Source: an uncultured Verrucomicrobiales bacterium (lineage in GTDB: Bacteria > Verrucomicrobiota > Verrucomicrobiia > Verrucomicrobiales > Akkermansiaceae). Taken from it: 28,594 bases of DNA. The stretch is from the NCBI GenBank assembly GCA_937901085.1, contig CALCHQ010000060.1:1-28594 (forward strand). Direction: 5' to 3'. The notes beneath the pieces are model-generated. The model did not search any database, was not told the origin of the DNA, and was given only the letters and a program-made list of their open reading frames with translations. The position numbers and the translations under genes are program-made. Shown in pieces: positions 7,172 through 15,093 of the stretch (position 1 is the first letter of the stretch; every line of letters begins with the position of its first letter).

Positions 7172-7200
7172 TTGAATCCTCCCGCCCTGTATGGTAGAAT
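7172..7200 (+). promoter_or_regulatory. Promoter of the DUF3472 gene
   Basis: TTGAAT (7172-7177), 17-bp spacer, TAGAAT (7195-7200), 8 bases to the ATG at 7209. Confidence 0.7.
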
Positions 7201-7208
7201 GAACGGCG

Positions 7209-8168
7209 ATGAAAAGCATCTACACCATGATGACAGCCCTGCTGGCTCTGGCAACGTTCTGCCCGCAGCAGGCCAAAGGCGACCGCTATTCGGATTACTG
7301 GCTGCCGGAAAACATGGCCAAGCGCCAGTGCGCTTCGGTGCATATCGGCTACGGCCCGGCCATTCCCAAACACACAGCGGCCTACCAGGAAACCGTCATT
7401 GAAAAAAGCGCTCCCGGCACCTATTTTGCCTGCAACAACTTCAGCTGCGGCTACATCGGCGTGCAGGAACTGCCCCAGAAAGACGAAAACGGCAATAACA
7501 AGCGCGTGGCTATCTTCTCTATCTGGGATGCCAAGGATACCGGCGACAACCCCCACGCCGCCCCGGAAGAGGAGCGCGCCAGGCTCGTGCAGCGAGGCGA
7601 AGGCGTGATGACCACCCGCTTCGGCGGCGAAGGCACAGGCGGCAAGTCCATGCGCCCCTTCCCCTGGAAAGAAGGCCAGGTCATCAAGACCCTGGTAGTG
7701 GAGCATGAGGACGGCCCCGATTTCCGCCAGATTGCCGGTTATATCTTCGACCCGGATAAGAACGAATGGACGCTGATGAGCTGCTGGCGCATCCAGGCCT
7801 TGAGCCGTGGCCTGGGCGGTGGTTGCGGTTTTGTGGAAGATTTCATGCGTAATGTGGAATCCAAGAACCACGAACGCCGCGCTACTTTCGGCCCGGCTCT
7901 GCGCTGGGACGGCAAGCAGTGGTCTGCCGCCACGGAGTTCCGATTCACCCGCGACGGCAATCCGCTCAAGGAAATCAACTGCCGCTACAACCCGGAACGC
8001 GGCTACTATTCCCTGGCTACGGGTGGCAGCATCAAGGAAGAGCCGGATTTCCCGGTATTCAGCACTCGTCCCCTGCCCCAGGCTCCTGCGGCAGTTTCCA
8101 CCCCGGGAGAGGATGTCATGAAACTCATCCAGCGCCCCAAACTGGAGATTATTGAATACAAGGACTGA
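7209..8168 (+). CDS. Secreted DUF3472-domain protein
   Basis: The 319-aa protein begins with a signal peptide (MKSIYTMMTALLALATFCPQQAKG, cleavage near residue 24). The central part resembles DUF3472 (PF11958): YQETVIEKSAPGTYFACNNF, GYIGVQEL, VAIFSIWDAKD, then RFGGEGTGGKS and a beta-rich segment with GPDFRQIAGYIFDP. That family is common in Bacteroidota and Verrucomicrobiota secretomes and is often linked to glycan-related proteins; the biochemical function is unknown. The C-terminal ~45 residues are Pro-rich and probably flexible. It has its own promoter and a terminator at 8194-8223, so it is a single-gene unit. Confidence 0.8.
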   Translation: MKSIYTMMTALLALATFCPQQAKGDRYSDYWLPENMAKRQCASVHIGYGPAIPKHTAAYQETVIEKSAPGTYFACNNFSCGYIGVQELPQKDENGNNKRVAIFSIWDAKDTGDNPHAAPEEERARLVQRGEGVMTTRFGGEGTGGKSMRPFPWKEGQVIKTLVVEHEDGPDFRQIAGYIFDPDKNEWTLMSCWRIQALSRGLGGGCGFVEDFMRNVESKNHERRATFGPALRWDGKQWSAATEFRFTRDGNPLKEINCRYNPERGYYSLATGGSIKEEPDFPVFSTRPLPQAPAAVSTPGEDVMKLIQRPKLEIIEYKD

Positions 8169-8193
8169 TTCTCTGCTTCCACAGTCATTTTAC

Positions 8194-8230
8194 ACACCGG
8201 AGGTGCTCACCCATCTCCGGTGTTCTTTAT
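8194..8230 (+). terminator. Terminator after the DUF3472 gene
   Basis: ACACCGGAG (8194-8202) pairs with CTCCGGTGT (8215-8223) around a 12-nt loop, followed by TCTTTAT. Confidence 0.7.
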
Positions 8231-8247
8231 ACGGGAAAGAATTATCC

Positions 8248-8276
8248 TTGCATTCTTAACAAAGGGGTTCTAGAAT
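8248..8276 (+). promoter_or_regulatory. rpe promoter
   Basis: TTGCAT (8248-8253), 17-bp spacer, TAGAAT (8271-8276), then exactly 6 bases to the ATG at 8283, placing the predicted transcription start on the A of ATG. Confidence 0.7.
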
Positions 8277-8282
8277 AAGGCC

Positions 8283-8933
8283 ATGCTGATTGCCCCTTCC
8301 ATGCTTGCCTGTGATTTCCGCCGCATTGGTGAAGAAGCCAACCGCGCCCTGGAGGCCGGTGCCGACTGGCTGCACCTGGATGTGATGGACGGTTCCTTTG
8401 TAGACAACATCTCCTTCGGCCCGGATATCTGCGCCGCCATCCGCTCGGCTGTTCCGGCAGAGGCCTACCTGGATGCCCACCTGATGATTGATGCCCCGGA
8501 TCACTACCTGCCCCGCTTTGTCAAAGCCGGCATGAACATGATTACCATCCATGTGGAACGCGAGGGCTCTGTCGACCTGCACGCCACTCTGGCCGCCATC
8601 CGCGCCGCCGGCATCCACGCCGGCCTGGCCGTGAACCCCGCCACCCCGGTGGAAAAGGTACTGCCCTACATCGGTGAGCTGGATATGGTGCTGGTCATGA
8701 GCGTCGTGCCCGGTTTCGGCGGCCAGAGCTTCATGAGCGAAGTGCTGGACAAGGTGCGCGTGCTGGATGCCGCCCGCAAGGAACAGGGACTCAACTTCAT
8801 CATCCAGATGGACGGCGGTATCGGTGCCACCCAGGCTCCGCTCTGCGCCGCCGCCGGAGCAGACTGCCTCGTCGCAGGCTCTTCCACCTTCAAGGCCCCC
8901 GATATGGCTGCGGCCATCGCCTCCATGAAATAA
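8283..8933 (+). CDS. rpe: Ribulose-phosphate 3-epimerase
   Basis: Interconverts D-ribulose 5-phosphate and D-xylulose 5-phosphate in the pentose phosphate pathway; TIM-barrel metalloenzyme in the cytosol. The 216-aa protein starts LIAPSMLACDFRRI and carries HLDVMDGSFVDNISFG (metal His and catalytic Asp), DAHLMI, the phosphate loop PGFGGQSF and the second catalytic Asp in IQMDGGI. The residue just before PGFGGQ is Val (MSVVPGFGG) where Asn, His or Glu is more usual, a minor oddity. The VC0807-like gene starts 1 base after the stop, so the two are co-transcribed. Confidence 0.96.
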   Translation: MLIAPSMLACDFRRIGEEANRALEAGADWLHLDVMDGSFVDNISFGPDICAAIRSAVPAEAYLDAHLMIDAPDHYLPRFVKAGMNMITIHVEREGSVDLHATLAAIRAAGIHAGLAVNPATPVEKVLPYIGELDMVLVMSVVPGFGGQSFMSEVLDKVRVLDAARKEQGLNFIIQMDGGIGATQAPLCAAAGADCLVAGSSTFKAPDMAAAIASMK

Positions 8934-8934
8934 A

Positions 8935-9675
8935 ATGGACAAGGGAACCCAGAGCCTGCTCAATGTTCTGCTGAGCGTGCTGGCACCCGTGCTGGTACTC
9001 GACCATTGCTCCATGCCGGGATCGGAACCCTGGCAGCTGGGCACGACTCCGGCCATGATTCTGGCGCTTTCGCTGCCGCTGGGCTACGGTCTGTGGACTT
9101 TCTGGCAAAGCCGCCGTATCGAGCCGCTCACGCTGTTCGGGTTGCTGGGTACCATCCTCACCGGCGTAGTGACCATTTATGCCAACACCGGCGGGGCAGA
9201 AGCCATCCGCCCGGACACGCCCTGGTGGTACGCAGCCAAGGAAGCCGCCATTCCCCTGCTGCTCTGCGGAGCGGTCATGGTGACAGCCCGGCGGCAGGAT
9301 TCCCTGCTGCGGGTGCTGCTTTACTCAGATTCCCTCTTCGACATCACCACCATTGAGACCAAGGTGGCGGAAAACGGCCGGCAAACAGCCTACGATGCCC
9401 TGCTATGGCGCGCCAGCCTCTTCCTGGGGCTATCGCTCGTGGTATCTGCCGTGGGCAACTTCATTCTATCACTCTGCTTCCTGCTGCCGGTGCTGGAACA
9501 GCCTGCCGCGCAGCAGGCGTTGGAGTACAATTATGCCGTGGGGCGCATGACCTGGTGGGGCTACCTGGTCATCGGCATCCCGCTGCTCATCACCCTGGTG
9601 GGGGTCATACGCCACCTTGTTTTCCGGCTGGAAGCGCTGACCGGGCTGGAACGAGACCGCCTGATGATGCGCTGA
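8935..9675 (+). CDS. VC0807-like integral membrane protein
   Basis: A 246-aa polytopic protein with about six hydrophobic segments: residues 8-24, 40-58, 66-83, 98-116, 158-182 and 208-230. The phrases LPLGYGLWTF and AAKEAAIPLLLCGAVM resemble the VC0807 family, related to intracellular septation protein A, whose role is unknown. The start is 1 base after the rpe stop with no Shine-Dalgarno, indicating translational coupling to rpe. It converges with the AEC transporter gene, the two stops being 14 bases apart with no obvious terminator between them. Membrane location is firm; the family name is moderate. Confidence 0.7.
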   Translation: MDKGTQSLLNVLLSVLAPVLVLDHCSMPGSEPWQLGTTPAMILALSLPLGYGLWTFWQSRRIEPLTLFGLLGTILTGVVTIYANTGGAEAIRPDTPWWYAAKEAAIPLLLCGAVMVTARRQDSLLRVLLYSDSLFDITTIETKVAENGRQTAYDALLWRASLFLGLSLVVSAVGNFILSLCFLLPVLEQPAAQQALEYNYAVGRMTWWGYLVIGIPLLITLVGVIRHLVFRLEALTGLERDRLMMR

Positions 9676-9689
9676 CTCGCCCCCCGCCG

Positions 9690-10667
9690 TCAGAAGGGAG
9701 CCACGAAGCGGCTGCCCAGGGCAAGCCATACAGGCAGAGTGACAAAGGAACAAAGGGTTGTCGACAGCAACACCTGAGCCCCCACATCCGGGCAGCCACC
9801 ATAGCGCTTGGCCAGAATCACCGGAATCACCGCGCTGGGAATGGCACTCTGAATCACCATGATGCGCTTGATGAGCGGATCCACCGGCAGCAGCCAGGCC
9901 AGCAGCAGAATGAAAGCCGGCACAATCACCAGACGCGTGAGGATACCCGCTGCCAGCATACGCGGCTGCCAGGTGAAATTGCGCGTGAGGTCATAGAGCG
10001 AGCAGCCGAAGATAATCAGGCAGATGGGGGTGGAAAGCGCACCTATCATCTCGGCCGATTTCATGACAGGAGGCAGGGCTACGTATTGCCCCAGCCCGCT
10101 CCACGCCAGAATGAGCGAGAAGATAACCGCCAGCAAAGGGCCGCGGAGCAACACTCCCACGTGCATATTCTGGATTCCCCCGCACATCAGGATGACGCCA
10201 AGGCTCCAGATGAAAATCTCACACCCCATGTTGTGAATGAACAGCACACCCAGCGTGGGGTCGCCAGGCGCGGTAAAGAGCATCTGAATCACCGGCACCA
10301 CAAAGAACACATAGTTCTGCACACCCGCCGTGAGGGTAAAAGTACGCAGACCTGTGCCGATTCTGAGCCGCATGCACCATGCCACAGCATACGCCGCCGC
10401 TACACCTACAAACATTTCCAGGAAGCCGCAGCCGATTCCCTGCAAGGAAAAACCGATACTGCTCATCTGTTCATTAGCCTCCAACACCATGTATTTCATG
10501 ATATTGTAGAAAATAAGGCAGGGATACCCCACATCCATGGCCAGTTGCAGAATCACATTATCGTGTTCCGGTGCAATGGCTTTCTTGTAGCGCAGCCAGA
10601 AACCAACACCAAAGAACACGAATACCGGGATGGCGGCAAAGAAGGAATTGAGAACGAGGTCGAACAT
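9690..10667 (-). CDS. AEC family transporter (auxin efflux carrier/malate permease type)
   Basis: The 325-aa protein has about ten hydrophobic helices arranged as two repeats of five, as in the AEC family of bile/arsenite/riboflavin-type (BART) secondary carriers. Visible landmarks are FFGVGFWLRYKK after helix 1, ALSTPICLIIFGCSL near the second repeat (a helix-breaking Pro in a conserved position) and PSAVIPVILAKRYG in the last third. Bacterial members export or import small organic anions; the substrate cannot be read from sequence. It is divergent from the M16 peptidase gene, with the -10 of each facing outward. Confidence 0.88.
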   Translation of the reverse strand: MFDLVLNSFFAAIPVFVFFGVGFWLRYKKAIAPEHDNVILQLAMDVGYPCLIFYNIMKYMVLEANEQMSSIGFSLQGIGCGFLEMFVGVAAAYAVAWCMRLRIGTGLRTFTLTAGVQNYVFFVVPVIQMLFTAPGDPTLGVLFIHNMGCEIFIWSLGVILMCGGIQNMHVGVLLRGPLLAVIFSLILAWSGLGQYVALPPVMKSAEMIGALSTPICLIIFGCSLYDLTRNFTWQPRMLAAGILTRLVIVPAFILLLAWLLPVDPLIKRIMVIQSAIPSAVIPVILAKRYGGCPDVGAQVLLSTTLCSFVTLPVWLALGSRFVAPF

Positions 10668-10682
10668 AGCAGATGCTCCCCT

Positions 10683-10711
10683 ATTCTACCACCCGGAGCG
10701 GCACGCCGCAA
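10683..10711 (-). promoter_or_regulatory. Promoter of the AEC transporter gene
   Basis: Minus strand: TTGCGG (10706-10711), 17-bp spacer, TAGAAT (10683-10688), 15 bases to the ATG at 10667. The predicted leader of about 9 nt is preceded by AGGGGAG, which mostly falls upstream of the start of transcription. Confidence 0.6.
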
Positions 10712-10733
10712 GCCCATATTACTCATTCTGAAC

Positions 10734-10762
10734 TTGCACAGGCGCAAGGGCTGTGCCATACT
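10734..10762 (+). promoter_or_regulatory. Promoter of the M16 peptidase gene
   Basis: TTGCAC (10734-10739), 17-bp spacer, CATACT (10757-10762), 6 bases to the ATG at 10769: predicted leaderless. Confidence 0.65.
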
Positions 10763-10768
10763 TCCCCC

Positions 10769-13267
10769 ATGCAGCACGAGCTTCATGTCTGTCCCAATGG
10801 CTTCACCACGGTAGTATCTCCGCAGAAAGCATTTCCGCTTGTCTCCATGCAGGTCTGGATTGAGACTGGCTCCATTCACGAGGGTGGCCACCTGGGCGCA
10901 GGGCTTTCACACCTGCTGGAACACATGGTGTTCAAGGGCACAGAACAATTCACCGCACGCCAGCTCAACGAACGCGTACCGGAACTGGGCGGCATGTGGA
11001 ACGCCTACACCAGCACCGACCGCACCGTCTTCTACATCGACGGCCCGGCGGCCCATTGGCGTGATTTCCTGCACCTGCTGGCGCAGCTCACCCTGCACCC
11101 CACCTTTCCGAGGGAAGAATGGGAACGCGAGCGCGATGTCATCCGCCGCGAAATGAGCATGTACAACGATGACCCGCAGGATGCCGCCTACCACGCCCTC
11201 ATCAGCACCTTGTTCAAAGCCGCGCCCCGCCGCCTGCCTGTCATCGGCACGCGCTCCGGCTTCGACGCCCTGGACTATGAGGACATGGTGAACTACCACC
11301 GCGAGCGCTATGTTCCGGCCAACATGTTCCTCTGCGTGGCGGGAGATGTGGATAGCCGCGAGCTGTTTGCCGCCGCCGAGGAAGAATTCGGCCGAGCCGC
11401 CGCGCGACCGGCCAGCATCATCGTTCCCACCCCGGAACCCCGCCAATGGGGGCCGCGCACCCACCGCTGCGAATTCGCCCAGCCCACCACCACCCTCATG
11501 CTGGCCTGGCGCACGCCCACTTCAAACCATCCGGATGCCGCTGCCCTGGCCATACTGGGTTCTATTCTGGGAGACGGACGCTCAGCCTGGCTCTACAGGA
11601 AATTTCACGATGAACTGGGGCTGGCTCATGATGTTTCCCTCATGTCTGTGCCGGATCGCACCGCCGAAGGTGCGCTGGTGCTGGAGTTCGATGTGGACCG
11701 CGACAAGCGCGACACCCTGCGCGATGCCGTGCTGGATTTCATCGCCACCCTGCCCGCAGCCGACTACGATGAAGCCCGCCGCCGCACCCGCCGTATGATG
11801 CTCACCGGGCGCCTCCGGGGGCTTTCCACCGTGCAGGGCGTGGCCAATGTACTGGGCATGTCGTGGCATCTGAGCCGCAACCCGCACAGCATGGAGGAAT
11901 GGGATGCCGCCCTGGAGCAGGTGAGCAATGCCGATATTGCCCGCGTGGCCGCTCAATACTTCACCCCCGACCGCCTCGTCGAGGTGAGCGTCGACCCGAC
12001 CGGCAGCAACGCTGGCGGGGAACAGGACAGCAGCACCGCCGATAACCAGGCACCGCTCATCCACACGCTGCCCAACGGTCTGCGCGTGGTCACCCGCGTC
12101 GACAAACGAGTACCCCTGGCCTATGCCGAAATCGTATTCGGGGCCGGCAGCCAGACGGAAACAGCCCGCAACGCCGGCATCAATTCGCTGCTGGCTGAAT
12201 GCCTGCTCAAAGGCACCACCACCCGCAGCGCTGCCGAACTGGCCAACGCAGCAGAAAACCTGGGGGGCACCCTGACCAGCGCCGCCGGGAACAACACCTT
12301 CAACATCGCAGTGCGCGGCCTGGCCGGAGACTTACCCGCCCTGCTGGAGCTGCTGGCCGATGCCGCCCTGCACCCGGCTCTGCCCGAAGATGCCATCGAG
12401 ACCGAAAAGCATGCCATGATGGCCGATATCATGGATGCGGAGGAAGACCCCGCTGCCCTGGCTTTCCGCCGCCTGCGCCGGCTGTGCTTCGGCAGCGTCT
12501 CCTACGGCAACCACCGCGACGGCACGGTGGAAAGCGTGCAAAGCCTCACCCGCCGGGATTTACTCTCGCAGCATGCCCGCCTGGTCTGCGCCCGGAATGC
12601 GGTGCTGGCCGTGGCAGGTGACATCGACCCCGCCGCCGTTCTTGCCACCGCCGCCGCCTGCTTCGTCAGCATGCCCGCCGGCATGCCTGCTGAACGTACC
12701 GCCACCCCCGCCCAGCAGCCCGCCGATGCCGTGGTGCGGCTGGAGAAAGAACAAGCGGTGCTGGCGCTGGCCGTGCCGGCCTCCAGCGCCACGTCGGACA
12801 CCGCCCCCGCGCAGTTGCTCTTCGAAGAATGGTGCCGCGACATGTCTGGCCCGCTGTTCGATGAGATACGAGAGAAACGCGGGCTGGCCTACTACGCCGC
12901 CGCCACTTCCCTGCTGGGAGTGGATGCCGGCTGCCTGTATTTCTACCTGGGTACAGCGCCGGAGCAGCTGGCCGAAGCACGCGCTGTGCTGGAAAGCACG
13001 CTGAACCGCCTGGCGCAGGAAGGTATGCCTGCCGAAGCGCTGGAACGCGCCCGCTCCACCGCCCTAACCGCCCGCGTGCTGGCGCTGCAGAGCTGCGGCA
13101 AGCGCTGCAGCGGCATGGCGGTCAACACCTTGCTGGGACTGGGGGCAGATTATGATGACCGCGTGCCGGATATGCTCCGCGCCGTCACCCCGGAAAGCAT
13201 GAAGCTCTTCCTTTCCACCATCCTGAACCCGGCCGGCACCCGCACCTGGGTTTCAGTTTGCCCCTGA
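10769..13267 (+). CDS. M16 family zinc metallopeptidase (two-domain)
   Basis: An 832-aa insulinase/pitrilysin-type protease. The inverted zinc motif HLLEH is at residues 48-52 and the third ligand E128 in RREMS, exactly the HxxEH-x75-E spacing of the family. The N-terminal half (about 1-410) holds the active M16 domain and its partner; the C-terminal half (about 430-832) repeats the fold, with INSLLAECLLKGTTT replacing the motif, so it is catalytically dead and closes the cavity. A typical arginine/tyrosine pair near the end is partly visible in FDEIREKRGLAYYAAA. No signal peptide is seen, suggesting cytosolic or leaderless location. The frame stays open upstream to 10673, but the promoter and homology put the start at 10769. 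Confidence 0.95.
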   Translation: MQHELHVCPNGFTTVVSPQKAFPLVSMQVWIETGSIHEGGHLGAGLSHLLEHMVFKGTEQFTARQLNERVPELGGMWNAYTSTDRTVFYIDGPAAHWRDFLHLLAQLTLHPTFPREEWERERDVIRREMSMYNDDPQDAAYHALISTLFKAAPRRLPVIGTRSGFDALDYEDMVNYHRERYVPANMFLCVAGDVDSRELFAAAEEEFGRAAARPASIIVPTPEPRQWGPRTHRCEFAQPTTTLMLAWRTPTSNHPDAAALAILGSILGDGRSAWLYRKFHDELGLAHDVSLMSVPDRTAEGALVLEFDVDRDKRDTLRDAVLDFIATLPAADYDEARRRTRRMMLTGRLRGLSTVQGVANVLGMSWHLSRNPHSMEEWDAALEQVSNADIARVAAQYFTPDRLVEVSVDPTGSNAGGEQDSSTADNQAPLIHTLPNGLRVVTRVDKRVPLAYAEIVFGAGSQTETARNAGINSLLAECLLKGTTTRSAAELANAAENLGGTLTSAAGNNTFNIAVRGLAGDLPALLELLADAALHPALPEDAIETEKHAMMADIMDAEEDPAALAFRRLRRLCFGSVSYGNHRDGTVESVQSLTRRDLLSQHARLVCARNAVLAVAGDIDPAAVLATAAACFVSMPAGMPAERTATPAQQPADAVVRLEKEQAVLALAVPASSATSDTAPAQLLFEEWCRDMSGPLFDEIREKRGLAYYAAATSLLGVDAGCLYFYLGTAPEQLAEARAVLESTLNRLAQEGMPAEALERARSTALTARVLALQSCGKRCSGMAVNTLLGLGADYDDRVPDMLRAVTPESMKLFLSTILNPAGTRTWVSVCP

Positions 13268-13304
13268 ACGTTGCAACCGTTAGGCGCAGGACGTATAACT
13301 TAGC

Positions 13305-13333
13305 TTGAAACCAGACAGAAGCGGGGGCATACT
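13305..13333 (+). promoter_or_regulatory. Promoter of the RHH gene
   Basis: TTGAAA (13305-13310), 17-bp spacer, CATACT (13328-13333), then 6 bases to the ATG at 13340, again predicting a leaderless mRNA. Confidence 0.65.
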
Positions 13334-13350
13334 GCATGTATGCCCCCGCT
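13320..13350. promoter_or_regulatory. Perfect palindrome over -10 and start codon, probable RHH operator
   Basis: AGCGGGGGCATAC (13320-13332), centre TGCAT, GTATGCCCCCGCT (13338-13350). It covers the -10 hexamer, the predicted transcription start and the first codons of the RHH gene. In a read-through transcript from the M16 gene it would also fold as a stable hairpin, but no T-run follows, so operator is the better reading. Confidence 0.6.
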
Positions 13351-13504
13351 CCGTATGATTACATTCCGCTGCGATGAGGAACTGTTCCAGCGACTCGAAA
13401 CCTTTGCCCGGCAACGCGAATTAGACCGCACTTCGGTTCTCAAGCTCGCACTGCACTACTACCTGAACTGCCTCAGCGTTCGGATTCCCATTCAACGGAA
13501 CTGA
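13340..13504 (+). CDS. Small ribbon-helix-helix (CopG/Arc-type) DNA-binding protein
   Basis: A 54-aa ORF reading MPPLRMITFRCDEELFQRLE and continuing through TFARQRELDRTSVLKLALHYYL. It fits the RHH plan: a beta strand (MITFRC), helix A with leucine/phenylalanine spacing (DEELFQRLETFARQRE), the turn with DRTS at the N-cap of helix B, and helix B (VLKLALHYYLN). Such proteins bind DNA palindromes as dimers and often repress their own genes. The start at 13340 is set by the promoter; an internal ATG at 13355 would give 49 aa. The last 32 bases overlap the 3' end of the convergent gene 13473-13964. No toxin partner lies next to it in the same direction, so an antitoxin role is not supported. Confidence 0.75.
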   Translation: MPPLRMITFRCDEELFQRLETFARQRELDRTSVLKLALHYYLNCLSVRIPIQRN

Positions 13505-13964
13505 GCCCCCGGAATAACCCGCCGGCAGCACCCAGCCATGCCCCCTGATTCCGCAGGCGTGCCTGGCTGGCCTGTGTCTGCAGGTCATGCGCGTCGTAAG
13601 CACCCTGGGCGCGAACCGTATTGGCTTCCTGCAGGGCGGCATTGGTGCGGTTGTTGATATCGTCCTCCAGGCGGGTGGCCAGGTCCAGGCTGCGGACGGC
13701 AGCCGTGCCGGAACCGCTGATATTGGAAGCCGCGGCATCGGTGCTGGCAGAAGCCAGCTGCATCCGCGCATTGCGCTGCTCACGGCGTTGATTTTCCTGG
13801 GCCGTACGGGTAATGACCCCGGCCTGGTTTTCGGCCAGGCGGCGCCTTTCTTCGGCCGCGGCGTTCATGGCGCGGGCCTGCTGGCGTTCGGCCGAGGCTT
13901 CTATAGCTTTGCCCGCCACCGCGGCGGCGGTACTCATCAATGTGACAACATTCGGAAATCCCAT
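13473..13964 (-). CDS. Phage internal-virion-protein-like protein
   Basis: The 163-aa product begins MGFPNVVTLMSTAAAVAGKA, a small hydrophobic segment, then is almost entirely helical and Ala/Arg/Glu-rich: a coiled stretch (ERQQARAMNAAAEERRRLAE, residues ~30-50), ARMQLASASTDAAASNISGSGTAAV, and a Gly/Leu-rich end AWLGAAGGLFRGLSS. This order resembles the internal core/injection proteins of podophages (T7 gp14-like: helical, a central GSG turn, terminal GllGaagsLL). The match is by pattern only. The frame is open upstream to 14168, but that part overlaps the neighbouring gene and looks non-coding. A weak promoter (TGGGCA-17-TACAAC-7-ATG, 13972-14000) fits this start. No other phage gene is near. 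Confidence 0.55.
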   Translation of the reverse strand: MGFPNVVTLMSTAAAVAGKAIEASAERQQARAMNAAAEERRRLAENQAGVITRTAQENQRREQRNARMQLASASTDAAASNISGSGTAAVRSLDLATRLEDDINNRTNAALQEANTVRAQGAYDAHDLQTQASQARLRNQGAWLGAAGGLFRGLSSVEWESER

Positions 13965-14037
13965 ACAGGCCGTTGTACCACCCGGAGCCTCCTCTGCCCA
14001 GCAAATTTTCACACCCGGTACTGCGTTCCGCGCGGAA

Positions 14038-14955
14038 TCATTCACCCGGACGGCGGCGCTCATGTACCTTGACCGGCACCGGGAGCGGCTTGGCCAGGCC
14101 ATCCACCACCGTCTGGCACTCGTACTCTCCCAGCCCGGTAATGCAGCAGGAACAGCCCAGCTCGGCATGCACTACCGGTGCGCTGACCAGCCGGCCATTG
14201 AGGATGATGGCCAGCCGTTCCGTACCATGCTCCATACCGCGCGTGAGCCGTCGGAGCATATCGCCGCCGCGCTGCGTCAGCTCCACTTCCACGCAGCCCT
14301 CGCGGGCGGCATCAACCGCAGCCCGCTCCACCTCCAGTTCCGTCACCAGCAACCCATCTGCCGCCAGCACTTCCGGGCGCTGCACCACCATGTACTCGTA
14401 GCGGCTGGAACCATCCTCCGCCGATACGGCATGGTACTCCACCAGCATGTAGCCCGCCGCCCCCAGACGCTCCGGCAGCTCCGGCATAGCCGGGGGAGCC
14501 GGCTGGGCGGCATTCCCCTCCTCATACTGCACCATGGCGGTTTCGTACTCGATGAGCAAATCCTGCACCCTCCTGTCATTCACAAGCTGTTCGCTGCGGG
14601 GATGCACCGGCAGCAGCTGCAAGCGGGTGCGTTCGTTGAAAACAGGCTCCAGGTCATCCAGCACATCGGTATATTCTGCCAGCGTACGCATCAGCCCGCC
14701 TTCCACATGCAGCAGGAAGTCCCTGCCGTCGCGGCGCACCTGTACGCCGCGCAGCCCTGCCGATTCGCTACGGTGGGCAATGGCTTCCAGCATCCGTTCC
14801 TCCTCCCGCGCCGTCAATTCACGCTCGCAGAGGGGCGAAATCCGCATTTCGCGCGCAGGCAGCTCCACCCCCGCCGGAGAGGTCTCAGGAAGATTCACCC
14901 CTGTGAGCGGCGCGAGCGTTTGGAGAATACCCAGAAGCAGCGTAAGCAGCGACAT
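14038..14955 (-). CDS. Stand-alone SecD periplasmic (P1) domain paralog
   Basis: A 305-aa protein with an N-terminal hydrophobic segment (MSLLTLLLGILQTLAPLTGV) and no further membrane helices. It aligns along its length with the P1 domain of the SecDF encoded next door: LQLLPVHPRSEQLVNDRRVQ with LELLAVYPESERVIADADTY, YEYMVVQRPEV with VEYMVLQKPYA, GCVEVELTQRGGDMLRRLTR with GYVDVVLNRTGADRMGRLTG, TERLAIILNGRLVSAPVVHA with RDRLAVVLNNQIKCAPVVQA, and VVDGLAKPLPVPVKV with ISKALANPLSSDLKV. The translocation-driving membrane domains are absent. It is probably anchored with the P1-like domain in the periplasm. Role unknown: it may assist or modulate SecDF, or be a diverging duplicate. It is divergent from secDF and upstream of the phage-like gene (73-base gap). 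Confidence 0.85.
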   Translation of the reverse strand: MSLLTLLLGILQTLAPLTGVNLPETSPAGVELPAREMRISPLCERELTAREEERMLEAIAHRSESAGLRGVQVRRDGRDFLLHVEGGLMRTLAEYTDVLDDLEPVFNERTRLQLLPVHPRSEQLVNDRRVQDLLIEYETAMVQYEEGNAAQPAPPAMPELPERLGAAGYMLVEYHAVSAEDGSSRYEYMVVQRPEVLAADGLLVTELEVERAAVDAAREGCVEVELTQRGGDMLRRLTRGMEHGTERLAIILNGRLVSAPVVHAELGCSCCITGLGEYECQTVVDGLAKPLPVPVKVHERRRPGE

Positions 14956-14961
14956 GGTGAC

Positions 14962-14989
14962 ATTTTAGCACCCACCTGCATGAATGCAA
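14962..14989 (-). promoter_or_regulatory. Promoter of the SecD P1 paralog
   Basis: Minus strand: TTGCAT (14984-14989), 16-bp spacer, TAAAAT (14962-14967), 6 bases to the ATG at 14955: predicted leaderless. Confidence 0.65.
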
Positions 14990-15042
14990 GTGAATTATTG
15001 GCGCAAAACGCGCGCACGCGTGGAAAATGACGCCCTGCGGAC

Positions 15043-15070
15043 TTGACGCAGAGCAAAAAACTGGCAGAAT
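15043..15070 (+). promoter_or_regulatory. secDF promoter
   Basis: TTGACG (15043-15048), 16-bp spacer, CAGAAT (15065-15070), 23 bases to the ATG at 15094, giving a leader of about 16 nt with no Shine-Dalgarno. A second possible -10, TACACT (15084-15089), lies 4 bases before the ATG but lacks a good -35. Confidence 0.5.
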
Positions 15071-15093
15071 GGTGCGGTTCACCTACACTTATC

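Noticed and set aside
7103..7208. SAH or SAM riboswitch upstream of ahcY
   Set aside because: The predicted leader is about 3 nt and the upstream 35 bases are taken up by the promoter, leaving no room for an aptamer.
13320..13350. The palindrome as a plain terminator of the M16 gene
   Set aside because: No T-run follows, and it coincides with a 17-bp-spaced promoter and the RHH start; operator explains more, though a secondary role in 3'-end formation is possible.
13340..13504. Toxin-antitoxin module at the RHH gene
   Set aside because: No small toxin-like ORF follows on the same strand; the next gene is on the opposite strand and has no toxin motif.
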